Positions 1-10,000 of a DNA stretch of 26,092 nucleotides are shown piece after piece. The stretch covers positions 1 to 26,092 of IMG/VR virus record IMGVR_UViG_3300018875_000015; one strand, 5' to 3'. The notes under the pieces are model-generated. The model saw only the letters and a list, made by a program, of their open reading frames with translations, was not told the DNA's origin and made no database searches. This stretch comes from a virus. Within the stretch, counting starts at the first letter, position 1, and each line of letters begins with the position of its first letter. The translations under genes and the position numbers were made by a program.

Positions 1-271
1 CAGGATTATTAGTCATTGGATACTCTGTTGCGGCTGGCGTGTATGTTGCATATCCATAAAAATCGTATGATTTATTTGGAGTTAGATCATAAACACCAAC
101 AGAAGCCGACATACTTCCAGTCGAAAATCCACTTGTAATTCGCCTAATAAGCCCTGTATTATCATATACGTCCACTCTAAACCCGCTATAATCACTAGAA
201 GGGTTAGATAGGTTGAGCGTCACAAAGACGCTCCCCACTGTTGCTCCTGTTACTGCTGAGATAGTCGCCAT
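1..271 (-). CDS. Tail protein with Ig/FN3-like start (partial)
   Basis: The ATG is at 269-271 and the reading frame stays open for 90 codons to the left window edge, so only the N-terminus is seen. It begins MATISAVTGATVGSVF and alternates short hydrophobic strands with turns; the NPSSDYSGFRVDVYD and DLTPNKSYDFYGYATY segments look like the C and F strands of a fibronectin type III or Ig-like beta-sandwich. Such domains are common in tail-tip and fibre proteins that touch the cell surface. An AGAGGTGAT ribosome binding site sits just upstream, overlapping the stop of the preceding tail gene 12 bp away, so the two are probably co-translated. The function of the full protein cannot be judged; the Ig/FN3 call is by pattern only. 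Confidence 0.7.
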   Translation of the reverse strand, partial: MATISAVTGATVGSVFVTLNLSNPSSDYSGFRVDVYDNTGLIRRITSGFSTGSMSASVGVYDLTPNKSYDFYGYATYTPAATEYPMTNNP

Positions 272-283
272 CTAAATCACCTC

Positions 284-3244
284 TTACCCAAATACGGCTG
301 GAACTGAAAGACCACTTACATTAGCGCTTGCAAAATCCCAATCACCAAATGCTGTAACTATACCTGCTGAAACCCCTATCGCTAACTCTGCTCCAGTATT
401 ATCAAGCTGAACAATATTTCTATTTGTTGATGCATCTCTTAACTCAAACAATGTTTTGAATGAATTTTTAATAGCAAAATATCCACCAGACACCATTTCA
501 GCCCAAGAAGGAGATGGTTTTGTTTTAATTGTAACGCCTGTGATAGTTCCACCATTAATATAGTCAGCATTTATATACAAATTCCCGCCTGACATAAATA
601 AACCTTGTAAAGAACCATTATTTGTCAGCGTATTGAATACTGCGGTTTGGTTATTCGCCACTGCTCCAACTTGTGATGCAGAAGGTGCATTTACATTGCT
701 CCAAGAGATGGAGCCGCCATTCATGACGATATTACCGCTAATTGAAACATTGCCGTTTGTATCAACAGAAAATGTTGTTGTTCCTGAAGAGTTTTTTATA
801 TTAATACCTTTTAGTACACTTTCTTTTCCATTTATCACATTAAATCCTGTGAAGTCAATAGTTTTTGTACTTGCATCAATAAGAGTCTTTGGTGTTGGAT
901 CTCCTGTTTGAATTAATAAATTCTTAGTCGTCATGTTTTCGGCAATCAAATCACCATTCGCATCAACATAAAATTTTTTAACCCATACTGGAGAGTTTGC
1001 AGTTCCTGTATTTTGTTCAATTTTGATTCCATCTGTAGCATTTAAAGTAATTTTTGATTTGCTATCACTTTTTAATACCTCTAGCCCTTTTGTTGAATTA
1101 ATTGAGACACCATTGCTACCACCAGTAATATTTAGTGTTGCTCCATTTATCTCAACTCCTGAAGAATTTACCTTAAATGTTTTTACACCATTTGAATCAC
1201 TCGCGTCAATAGTTAAGTCTTGACCAGCAATAATCGTTCCAATTATCCTCTCTCCCACAATTCCATCTGGAGTCATTGCATGTTTCCATGTATTCCCTCC
1301 ATCTTTTGTTAATGCTATAATGCCATGTTGCATAACAACATATTTCAAAGGATCATTAGGGTCTTGAATTGTTATCCCTCTTGGGGAGATTGACACAGCT
1401 TCATTGATGCCAGCCATAATTGTTCGCTTATTAGCATCCCAAGCATTATTTAAAATTTGGCTGACTTGATTGTTAACGTTGTCAATGCCATCCCATTTTA
1501 ACTTGTTCATATCAACAGTAGTAGATGTAGAGATAGAGCCGTAAAGCAGTTTGATTATTTTTTCCTCATTTGTCTCTAAATCCTTTATGTTAGCAATAGT
1601 AAGCTTTACGCTTGCATCATCTTCGTTTGTTTCAATTTCAATAATTTTAGCTTCAATGTCAACGCCCATTCTATCATAGGTAATAGTGATTGTATCGCCT
1701 AGCACTAGCTTAGTCCAATCATTTTGGCATTCTACGATTTGCCTAAAGTCTACAATATCAATAGAGAATACTACTTGCGGCTTTTTTAGTTCTTCAAATT
1801 TCTTCAAGGCAGACTCATATAAATCCTTGGAGTTGGTATAAGCTGTATCAGTCCATTCTTTTTCAATGATAAAATTGTTTCTTTCTGCTATCTGTGCTTG
1901 GGTGAAATTATTTTCAACTTTAACTGTTTCTTGAAGCGCTACGATTTGTTGAGAGATACCATTAATCTGTTGCTGTTTGTTGTTTATCTCCACTTTTTTC
2001 GCATCAATTTCTGTCTGTTTATTTGTTTTCAATGTCGAAAGTTTATCCCAATATGTTGAATTTGTTGGGCTATTGCCTGTTGTTACTCCTTTTGCAATAT
2101 ACCCTGCCTCATTGTAGTAAACAAGTGCGCCTTTAGTGTATGTTCTGCTTGATTCGTAGGCTATTCTGGTAGCATTAATCGTATCAATGTTATCCTGAAT
2201 AATGGCTAGGTCAGTTTCAAGTTTTGATAAACCATCTGTAGTGTTTGTTTGTAAGGCTAACAATTGTGCTTGAAGCGTACTCTTTTGACTTAGCAGATCA
2301 TTAAATTGTCCAGTAATAGAATTTATCTTATCTTTGTAATCTAAGATCGCATGGGACAGGTCATCAGACATGTAATAAGAATGACTGATGACATTTCTAT
2401 TAGCATCTCTAGCAAACGGAAATAGGAAGTAAGAAAAGTCCTCCAAGTAATTTTGACCAGTGGGGTTATGTTCTTGGATGGAAATATCCTCACCGCCAAA
2501 TACTTTTAGTCTTGTAACCATTTCATCTGCATCGCTCTCTTTGTTTAAGGTCTTCAGATAATGACCATAGCTTATCCTCAAACCTCTATTAACACCTATA
2601 TTTTCTAAATTCTTACCTGCATCCTTAATGAATATTTTACGATTCTCTGTATCCCAAACAATCAAACCTTTAACTTTCTCTGCAACATCAAAAATAAAGT
2701 TCAAAACTGTTTGTGATGAGACTTCAAATGATCTATAAAGAATAGAAATTGTTGCGTCGATACCGCCAACAGTGTCAATTGTCCAGTTTGTTTCTGTAAG
2801 CGATAGAACCTCTTGTAAAGTTTCCAATATATTTTTTGGGGTTGTATTAGTCTCGCCTTCTACTGGCATATTTTTATAATTACGAAGAACTCTATCTCTT
2901 AGTTCATAAGCCAACAAGAAAGCTTGAACACTTTTCACATCTTCTGCGTCATCCATTGCTTCAGTCACTCTATTAATAATATACCACTCGTGACTATTTC
3001 CAATTTGCACTTTTAACAAATATCTTTCTCTAAGATTATCTACGTTTGGATTTCTGACTAACTTGTGGTTAATATCTACCTCATACGGAACCTTAAAGTT
3101 TAATTCATGAATTCCACCAAGTTTTAATTTTAAATTTTTACTGTAAGCCTCAGTCAACTTTCCAATGATCGTTTTGTCAGGTCTAGCTAGGAATAGCTCT
3201 ATTTTCTCTGGAGATTTGTTAAAATCAATATCAATAAAAGTCAT
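284..3244 (-). CDS. Tail-associated lysin/adhesin-like baseplate protein (Tal), 986 aa
   Basis: This is the large tip protein that normally follows the distal tail protein. Residues 1-290 resemble the N-terminal region of Gram-positive phage minor structural or endopeptidase tail proteins, which form the hub under the tube (KLGGIHELNFKVPYE, the YIINRVTEA strand, ELRDRVLRNYK). Two coiled-coil stretches follow (about 300-360 and 403-490). Between them, residues 362-402 look like a small carbohydrate-binding module of the CBM5/12 type (YTKGALVYYNEAGYIAKG then STYWDKL). From about 570 to the end it becomes repetitive and rich in G, N, T and S, as in beta-helical fibres. I see no clear catalytic motif, so lytic activity is not shown. 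The ribosome binding site AAAGGGTGAG lies 16 bp after the preceding gene. By position it matches SPbeta YomG (recollection). Confidence 0.85.
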   Translation of the reverse strand: MTFIDIDFNKSPEKIELFLARPDKTIIGKLTEAYSKNLKLKLGGIHELNFKVPYEVDINHKLVRNPNVDNLRERYLLKVQIGNSHEWYIINRVTEAMDDAEDVKSVQAFLLAYELRDRVLRNYKNMPVEGETNTTPKNILETLQEVLSLTETNWTIDTVGGIDATISILYRSFEVSSQTVLNFIFDVAEKVKGLIVWDTENRKIFIKDAGKNLENIGVNRGLRISYGHYLKTLNKESDADEMVTRLKVFGGEDISIQEHNPTGQNYLEDFSYFLFPFARDANRNVISHSYYMSDDLSHAILDYKDKINSITGQFNDLLSQKSTLQAQLLALQTNTTDGLSKLETDLAIIQDNIDTINATRIAYESSRTYTKGALVYYNEAGYIAKGVTTGNSPTNSTYWDKLSTLKTNKQTEIDAKKVEINNKQQQINGISQQIVALQETVKVENNFTQAQIAERNNFIIEKEWTDTAYTNSKDLYESALKKFEELKKPQVVFSIDIVDFRQIVECQNDWTKLVLGDTITITYDRMGVDIEAKIIEIETNEDDASVKLTIANIKDLETNEEKIIKLLYGSISTSTTVDMNKLKWDGIDNVNNQVSQILNNAWDANKRTIMAGINEAVSISPRGITIQDPNDPLKYVVMQHGIIALTKDGGNTWKHAMTPDGIVGERIIGTIIAGQDLTIDASDSNGVKTFKVNSSGVEINGATLNITGGSNGVSINSTKGLEVLKSDSKSKITLNATDGIKIEQNTGTANSPVWVKKFYVDANGDLIAENMTTKNLLIQTGDPTPKTLIDASTKTIDFTGFNVINGKESVLKGINIKNSSGTTTFSVDTNGNVSISGNIVMNGGSISWSNVNAPSASQVGAVANNQTAVFNTLTNNGSLQGLFMSGGNLYINADYINGGTITGVTIKTKPSPSWAEMVSGGYFAIKNSFKTLFELRDASTNRNIVQLDNTGAELAIGVSAGIVTAFGDWDFASANVSGLSVPAVFG

Positions 3245-3260
3245 TTTCGACTCACCCTTT

Positions 3261-4031
3261 CTACCCTTGCAATGTCTTGAAGTAATATCTAAATTGGAAT
3301 TTTGCCTTCCCCTTTACCGTTAGATGATTTATACCTCTAACAAAATCCAAATAATTATTATTAAAGGAGTTGTAACGATATGTAGCTGGAAGAGAAGTTG
3401 TAATAATATGATTCTCACAATTCACTTTGACCTCTTCCCCATCTGCAAGCCCAATAAATTTAAACTCTTTCCCTGTCGTATGGTTTACAATAGAAAAATC
3501 ACCAACTCCCACCTTTTGAATCCAAATTTCAGGCTTACAATTCACATCTCCATTGTTAATGAATGTAATTTCTGTTCCGCTAGTTGTATTTTCAGACATA
3601 TCATAAACTACGGATTCAACAATTGGAGTATAAGTATAAGGTGAATCACATCTAAACTCTAAATCAATATACCCTTGTTTTAAGCCATTATGTAATAACT
3701 TAGGACTGGAGTTTAGTACGCAATACCAAATTCTATTAGGAGCATCCACTGTGTAAAATGGCTTATAATAATTTTGATCTAGCCATCTTGCTACCTCTCT
3801 AATCTTTTGCTCGTTATAAGTATCTTTGAAAGCAAAAGATAAAGAAAGAATAAGGGGTGAACGAGTCACCCCTTGAAAATATGGCTTTTCTCTACCGCGA
3901 ATTGTAACCTCTTCAATCTTTCGCTCTGACAAGAATGATTCTTCGTAAAGTCCCGAATTTAGTGTTACATTATACAATCCCATCTCTTCAGATGAGATTC
4001 CATTATAGTAAAAAGAAATGCTCTCTTTCAT
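3261..4031 (-). CDS. Distal tail protein (Dit), 256 aa
   Basis: Dit forms the ring joining the tail tube to the tip and carries the Tal protein. The N-terminus (SISFYYNGISSEEMGL, then SFLSERKIEEVTIRGR and YFQGVTRSPLILSLSFAF) is the usual pattern of the siphovirus tail component/Dit family, with the conserved R-S-P-L-x-L strand. The second half (FRCDSPYTYTP, TFINNGDVNCKPEIWI) fits the C-terminal galectin-like domain. It lies between the tape measure and Tal, the normal Dit position. Its ATG overlaps the tape-measure stop as TAATG. A strong AAAGGAGGAG site is embedded in the last codons of the tape measure, so the two are likely translationally coupled. Length is normal for the family. Confidence 0.9.
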   Translation of the reverse strand: MKESISFYYNGISSEEMGLYNVTLNSGLYEESFLSERKIEEVTIRGREKPYFQGVTRSPLILSLSFAFKDTYNEQKIREVARWLDQNYYKPFYTVDAPNRIWYCVLNSSPKLLHNGLKQGYIDLEFRCDSPYTYTPIVESVVYDMSENTTSGTEITFINNGDVNCKPEIWIQKVGVGDFSIVNHTTGKEFKFIGLADGEEVKVNCENHIITTSLPATYRYNSFNNNYLDFVRGINHLTVKGKAKFQFRYYFKTLQG

Positions 4032-7000
4032 TAAATTGCTCCTCCTTTCTTTCTTACTTCTTTAACAAGTCTATTGAATGCTGTCATGCCACCCTTTTCA
4101 TCGCCTGTCAATTTTTCAATTTGCATAGTAATGTTGTAGGTAACGTTTGAAGAGCTTGTTTCGTTCGCTGGAATAAATTTAGATATATTATGTACATTGC
4201 CAATAAATTCTCTTACCATTCCGACAATCTTTAACATATTTGAAGTGTCATCTTTATTTAAAACCAGCTCTTTTTGATGTAGCAGTGCAAGCCTACCATC
4301 ATTTCCGCTCCAAGTACCAGTATATCCTCCAGTTTCGAAACCGAATGGTTGAATAAGCTTTTTAAGTTCAGGGTCTGCTTGCAACTCTGCCAAAGTATAA
4401 TCTTTGAAGCCCCATGTCTCTCTCATTCTATTATTAATTGTTGCCAAACGAGACATCTCTTCTGCATTCCCCTTTTGATTAGCTAAAATCCATCTAACTT
4501 TGTTTTGCACATAATCTTTAAAGGCTTCTCCTCTATACTTTTGCACCATCCATTGAAGCTTAGGATCATTAAAAAGCTCATCCTTTGTATAATCTTTGTA
4601 ACCATATTGCTGACGAAACTTTTCGTTTTCTGTATTCAACGCTGTTCTACTGCTGTCATCTGCTGTTAGCCATTTAATTTTATTTCTAATATATGTTTCA
4701 AAAGAATTAACGTTCTCACCTTTACCTCTTGTATCACCATTCACAGAAGGTAGCATATCCATAGCATCTTGAAGCTTTTTGATAATGTTTTGTTCAATAA
4801 TTTTAGCAATCTCTTCTGTTTCTTTTTCTAACTTTGTTTTATACTCAGTTAGATATCCACCAAGCATTTTAATCGCTTCAGTATAATTGCCTTGTAGAAT
4901 TTCTTTTCTTCTATCTGCCCAATACTGGTCATTTTGCAGTAATTTTTCGGCCTCATCTTCAGCTCTTTTAATCGCTTCTTCGCTAGCACGTTTTTGCTCT
5001 TCAAGTTTCTTGTCAGCCTTTTCCTTTTCAGATTCATTTATTTTTTTATTTGTTTCGTAAGTATTCTCTAGCTCTTCTTTGCGATTCTCTCGCTCTCTAT
5101 CTTTGATTAGATCGTCTAAGTTTTTTTGCTTGTCTTTTAGTTGTTTTTGCAACTCTTTCATTTGTTGTCTACCTTCGATAGAGTTGTCCATAGAGAGGAT
5201 GTTTATTTTATTTTGAATTTCCGCTACTTCTTCTTGGGCTTTTTTCAGCTTATCAGCATACTCTTCATCTCTAGCTTCTTTGTCGATGGCTTTAATTTGA
5301 GACTGGTATGTTTCTTCGATTTTTTTGGCTTCTTCATCTAGTTCGTCGATACGTTTTTTATGAGCTTCTTCGTTCTCTTTCTGCGTTTTTTCAATAGCTT
5401 TAATTTCCAAATCTCTTTTCTTTTCGATAGCTTCCTTCCAAGTTTCGATAATTTTATCTGCCGCTTCTTCAGCGGACTCCCTTTCTTTACTCGCAAGGTC
5501 TTTGTTGAACTTCTCGTATTCATCATTAAAGTCGCGTTGAGATTTTGTTGTTTGGTCAATAACCTGTTGTACGTCCCACCATTGGCTACCAAGATTTTTC
5601 AGCCTTTGGATATTCTCATCAGTCATCTTACCGTTTTCACGAATATAATTTGCTTCTTCATGCAGGTATTTTTGTTTATTCTTCAGATATTGAATTTGAT
5701 TATTGTATTCATCATTAATGGATTTCACAGACTCTTTGTTCGTCCAACTTGTCTCTTCTAAATCTTGTCTATATTGGTTTATCCATATAGAAGACCTTTT
5801 GACAATAAAATCAATATCTTGAATTTTTTCCTCCCATCCTTGCAAGAAGGAGTTAAAGATATCTTGTTCAAGTTGACTGATATCCTCTCTAGTCTTTATC
5901 AAATCTTGTTTCAAGCTAAGTTGCTTACTATAAACCTGAGCCTCAGAAGCGTCTTCGCTATTACCGCTAACAGTATACGTTCCACCATTGCTGGCAACCT
6001 CGTTGTAAAACTTTTTAACCCCACTTACCCAATGGTTGTTTAGTCCATTAGGATCATTTCCAGCGCCAATTGGAGCATATTTTGCACCAATCTGCTCAAT
6101 TGTAGTTAGCCCTTTTTGGATATAATATTTCGAAATTTGACGTGCTAAATCGTTAATAGAGTCTTCGACGGTATTATAGTGCATCCAACCATCTGAAAAC
6201 TTACCTGTGTAATCAGTCATACCAGCAATGTTTTTATTATTCCTAGCTAAAGCTGAACTACCTCTGCCAGATTCATGCATAGCAATAGCCGCAATTAAAG
6301 CAGGGTCTACTCCATACTGTTTGCCAGCCGCTACAAATGCGCTTTCCTTGCCCGCTAAAACACCTTGTAAACCTTTAACGCCACTGGTAGATGTGGTTGT
6401 GCCACCGCTTGCATTGCGAGTTCCATATGTATAGTCAGTTGGATTATTCAACTCATTCTGGATTAGCCTTTGCTTTTCTTTTAGTAGATCAATTTGCTCC
6501 TGTAAAGCATCGCGATATTCTTGAGATGATTTTGGATATTCAGCAAGCTTTCTTTTTGACTCCTCCAGCTTCATGTTTAGATCATCAATTGCTTTTGCAA
6601 ATGCAGATACTTTATCGCTGTTTTTCTTCAACGGATCATCTGTTGATGTTTCGAAATTAAATCCAGAATTTACTGCCGACTTCATTTCATTTAGACTTTC
6701 TTTAAGAGCGGCATACTCCTTTAGATTTTCTCCATATTGACTATATCTAGAAGAAGCAATTTGAGATTGACGCAACTGCGCTCTTGGGTCAGCGTTATCA
6801 TCTACCGCCATGTCGTAAAGCTCATTAAGCTTCATTTGAGCCTGAGCGACAGTCTCAATCATCTCTACCTCTTTCAAGGTCATACCAAGTTTTTGGGCAA
6901 GGAACTGTGCGCCTAGACGCATCTCCTCTTCTTTGGCTTTGATTTTATCCCTAGTCCCTTGAAGAGCTACATCCCGCTCTTTTAATAAAGATTCAGTAGA

Positions 7001-10000
7001 AATAACAATTTGTCCGTTCAGTATCTTCCAAGATTTTTGCAGTTCTGGATGTGCTTTTGTTAACGAAATGACCTCATCATAAGTCAATTTCTGACCTCTT
7101 GTTTGTTTTTCAATTGCTTTATTAAGGTCTTTAACTTCGTCTGCTCCCTTTGTCATTTCTCCACGAAGATCATTCATAGCACCCTTGAAGTCAATAGTTG
7201 TGCTACCCGCTTCAATTGTTTTGCCCATATATTTATTTAGGATTTGATTAAACCAGTCTATTGATAAGCCAGCTTGCATAGCTGTATCTTTTAGATTCAT
7301 AATAAACTTTTCTTGTTCAACAAAAGCGTTATCCCCATATTTTTTAAGCCAGAATGAGGATTCCCCTACCTTCATGGTATCGTCGCCCTTCATTGCTTTT
7401 TCAATATTGATAGCGGCTTGCGCTAATTTGCGCATTTTCTCTTCTTGTTCAGCAAGCTCCTTTACATTGCCAATTTTTGCAATATCATTGGCTTTGGCTA
7501 CATTTTCGACATAACGCTTTGTTTCATTGGATAGACTCTTATAGCCATCCAATGCTTGGGCTTGACTTCTTAGGTGATCTCTCCAATCGACATTAGCCTG
7601 TTGTAGAAGACCTTCGTACTTTGCAAGAGCCTGTAGCTTTTCAGCTTCAAGCTTGTTAGCGAGTCTCAGATTTCCTTCGCTATCAGGATTATTTTTGTAA
7701 ACATCTGAGTTTTTAAATTTATCAATTGCTCTTTGCGCTTTATCCAAATCTTCTTTTGCATTATCTAATTCTGCATTTCGTTTTTCAAAATTATTTCTAA
7801 ATTTAGCAGAAGCTTCCTGTTCCTTGATTTTTGTTAATTTTTCAAGAATTTCAATTTCTTGTTTCATAACTTCAATGTTAACTAATCGTTTTCTACCTTC
7901 TTCATCTACACCCTCTATAAACTGAGGCATTAGATCAATAAGTCTTTCTCTTGTTTTTGTATAGTCTTCTAACTCTTTTGCATCAAGTCCCTCTCCATTA
8001 GGGTTGGTCTGCTCATATTTCTCTAGAGTTTGAATAAGTTTTTCAATCTCTGCACCATGCTCTGCATATGTAGCAGTCATATTTCTAGTGCGTTCTTCGA
8101 TATCTTGCAAACGCTGTTCCGCTTCAGCACTTTTCCCAGCAAAATCAGCAATAAGTTCAATCACAGCAGTAATAGCAAATGCAAGTCCAAGAGTAACTGT
8201 AGCCTGAAATGCTCTAACAGCCCACGTTGCCGCTTTAGCGCCTAATCCTAATTTTTGGAAGCCCAATGTTAACGCGGCAATAGATACTTGGCCTTGGACA
8301 GTTGATGCCATCATAGCATTAAACCAAATCAAACCTGTTTTTGCAGTTTCGCTGAATTTGAAAATTGCCAATGTTGCAGGAATTACAAACATAGGAATTG
8401 CACCAAACATGTTAATCATATCGTCAATAATATTAACAAGAACTGTCAGTAGGTCAATCGCGTTGCGAATACCCTGAGAGTTAAATGTATCATGCCATAC
8501 ATTCTGACCTGCTGTTTTCAGCGCATTTAGGTGAGCTTCAGTACCTTGTAGCCACAAATTATATTTGCTTTGCGTTGTACCAGCCGCCTCAAGAGATTGT
8601 TTGTACAAGTCAACAGACTCAGCGTAACCTTCCATGATATTCAGGAAACGTGCTTGTTGATATGAACCAGCCACAGTAGTTGCAAGATATGCTTTTTCTC
8701 TATTGCTTAGAGTTACCCATTTAGCACCAAGCTCGTCCATTACTTGACCAAAGTTTCTAAAGTTGCCCTCTGCGTCCATTAGCTGAATGCCTACAGCACC
8801 AAGCGCTTTTGATACCATGTTAACGTCAGTTCCATCCTCTGAATCAAACCCTTGCTCTTTCATATTTTGGATACGTGCAATGATAGATTTTACAGAGTTA
8901 CCAATTGTTTCGGCAGATTCACGTGTTTTGGAAGAAATAACTGCAATCCATGAAGCTACCTTCTCAAATTCGATTCCAAGCGCACCAGCAGTACCACCAA
9001 CTTTTTGGAATGCTCTACCAATCTCATCAGCGCCAGTTGCAGTTGCATCGCCCAAATAAGAAAAGACATCAGAAGCATGTTCAATAGAGATATTCATAGA
9101 ATTGACAGTAGCCGTCAGGATTTCAGTTGCCTCCTTGACATCCATAGCAGAAATTTTGGCGTACTGAGTTGTTGTCCTTAGCCTTTCTGCAACTTGTTCT
9201 TGATTTAAACCTTGACGATAAAATTCCGTTGCGCTTTTTGTTAACTCTAAAGTTGTGACGCGCATCTCTCCAGCAAGATCAGCATATTGTTGACCTAGCT
9301 TCTCTACACCAGCCTGAGATTGCCCTGTTACAATAGAGATTTCAGTTAAAGACTTGTTTAGTTCATTTACATAGGCGATGCCATCTGTAAAGAAATGTAA
9401 GGTTTGATAGAAGATAGTCATACCAGCCATCCACACAGGGATTTTCTGCATGGCTGTCCCTAGACTTTCAAAAAAGCCCATCTGCGCCTGAGTGTTGTTT
9501 CTTACTACAGAGCCATTCTGATACATGGAGTTAGTTAGCCTATCAATACTACCCTTGTAATTTGTAACAAGCTTACTTCCATCATTCATGACTGCATTGT
9601 AGCGGATCATCTCTTGTTGTGTTTTAGAGTCCCATACACGTTCTAAAGAGACACTATTCGAATCAATAGCCTTTTTGCCTGTTAGGTCATGCTTCTTGTT
9701 TAGTTCATCAGCAATGCGCTGTCTAATAGCTTCATCTCTGTTATAGTCAACCCCAGCCAAATCTGCAATCTTCTTATTTTGTAGAAACTTTTGCTTGTCA
9801 ATTTCCGCATTCATTTTTAGAGCTTCTTTATGAAGACTCTCCATGATCTTTTGTTCTCGTTTTGCATTCTCTTGGATTGCCGTATAATGAGCTTTATCCA
9901 ACTCTTCTTGCTGTTTTTTCTTTTGATTGAATAGCTTGTTTTGCTCAATAGCTTCTTTTTGAATAGCATCCATGCGAGCTTTTTCAAACTTCTGATTTTC

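Noticed and set aside
5141-5761. Several plus-strand frames rich in Phe and Leu opposite the tape measure
   Set aside because: They mirror the K/E-rich coiled coil on the other strand, have no ribosome binding sites and no recognisable domains.
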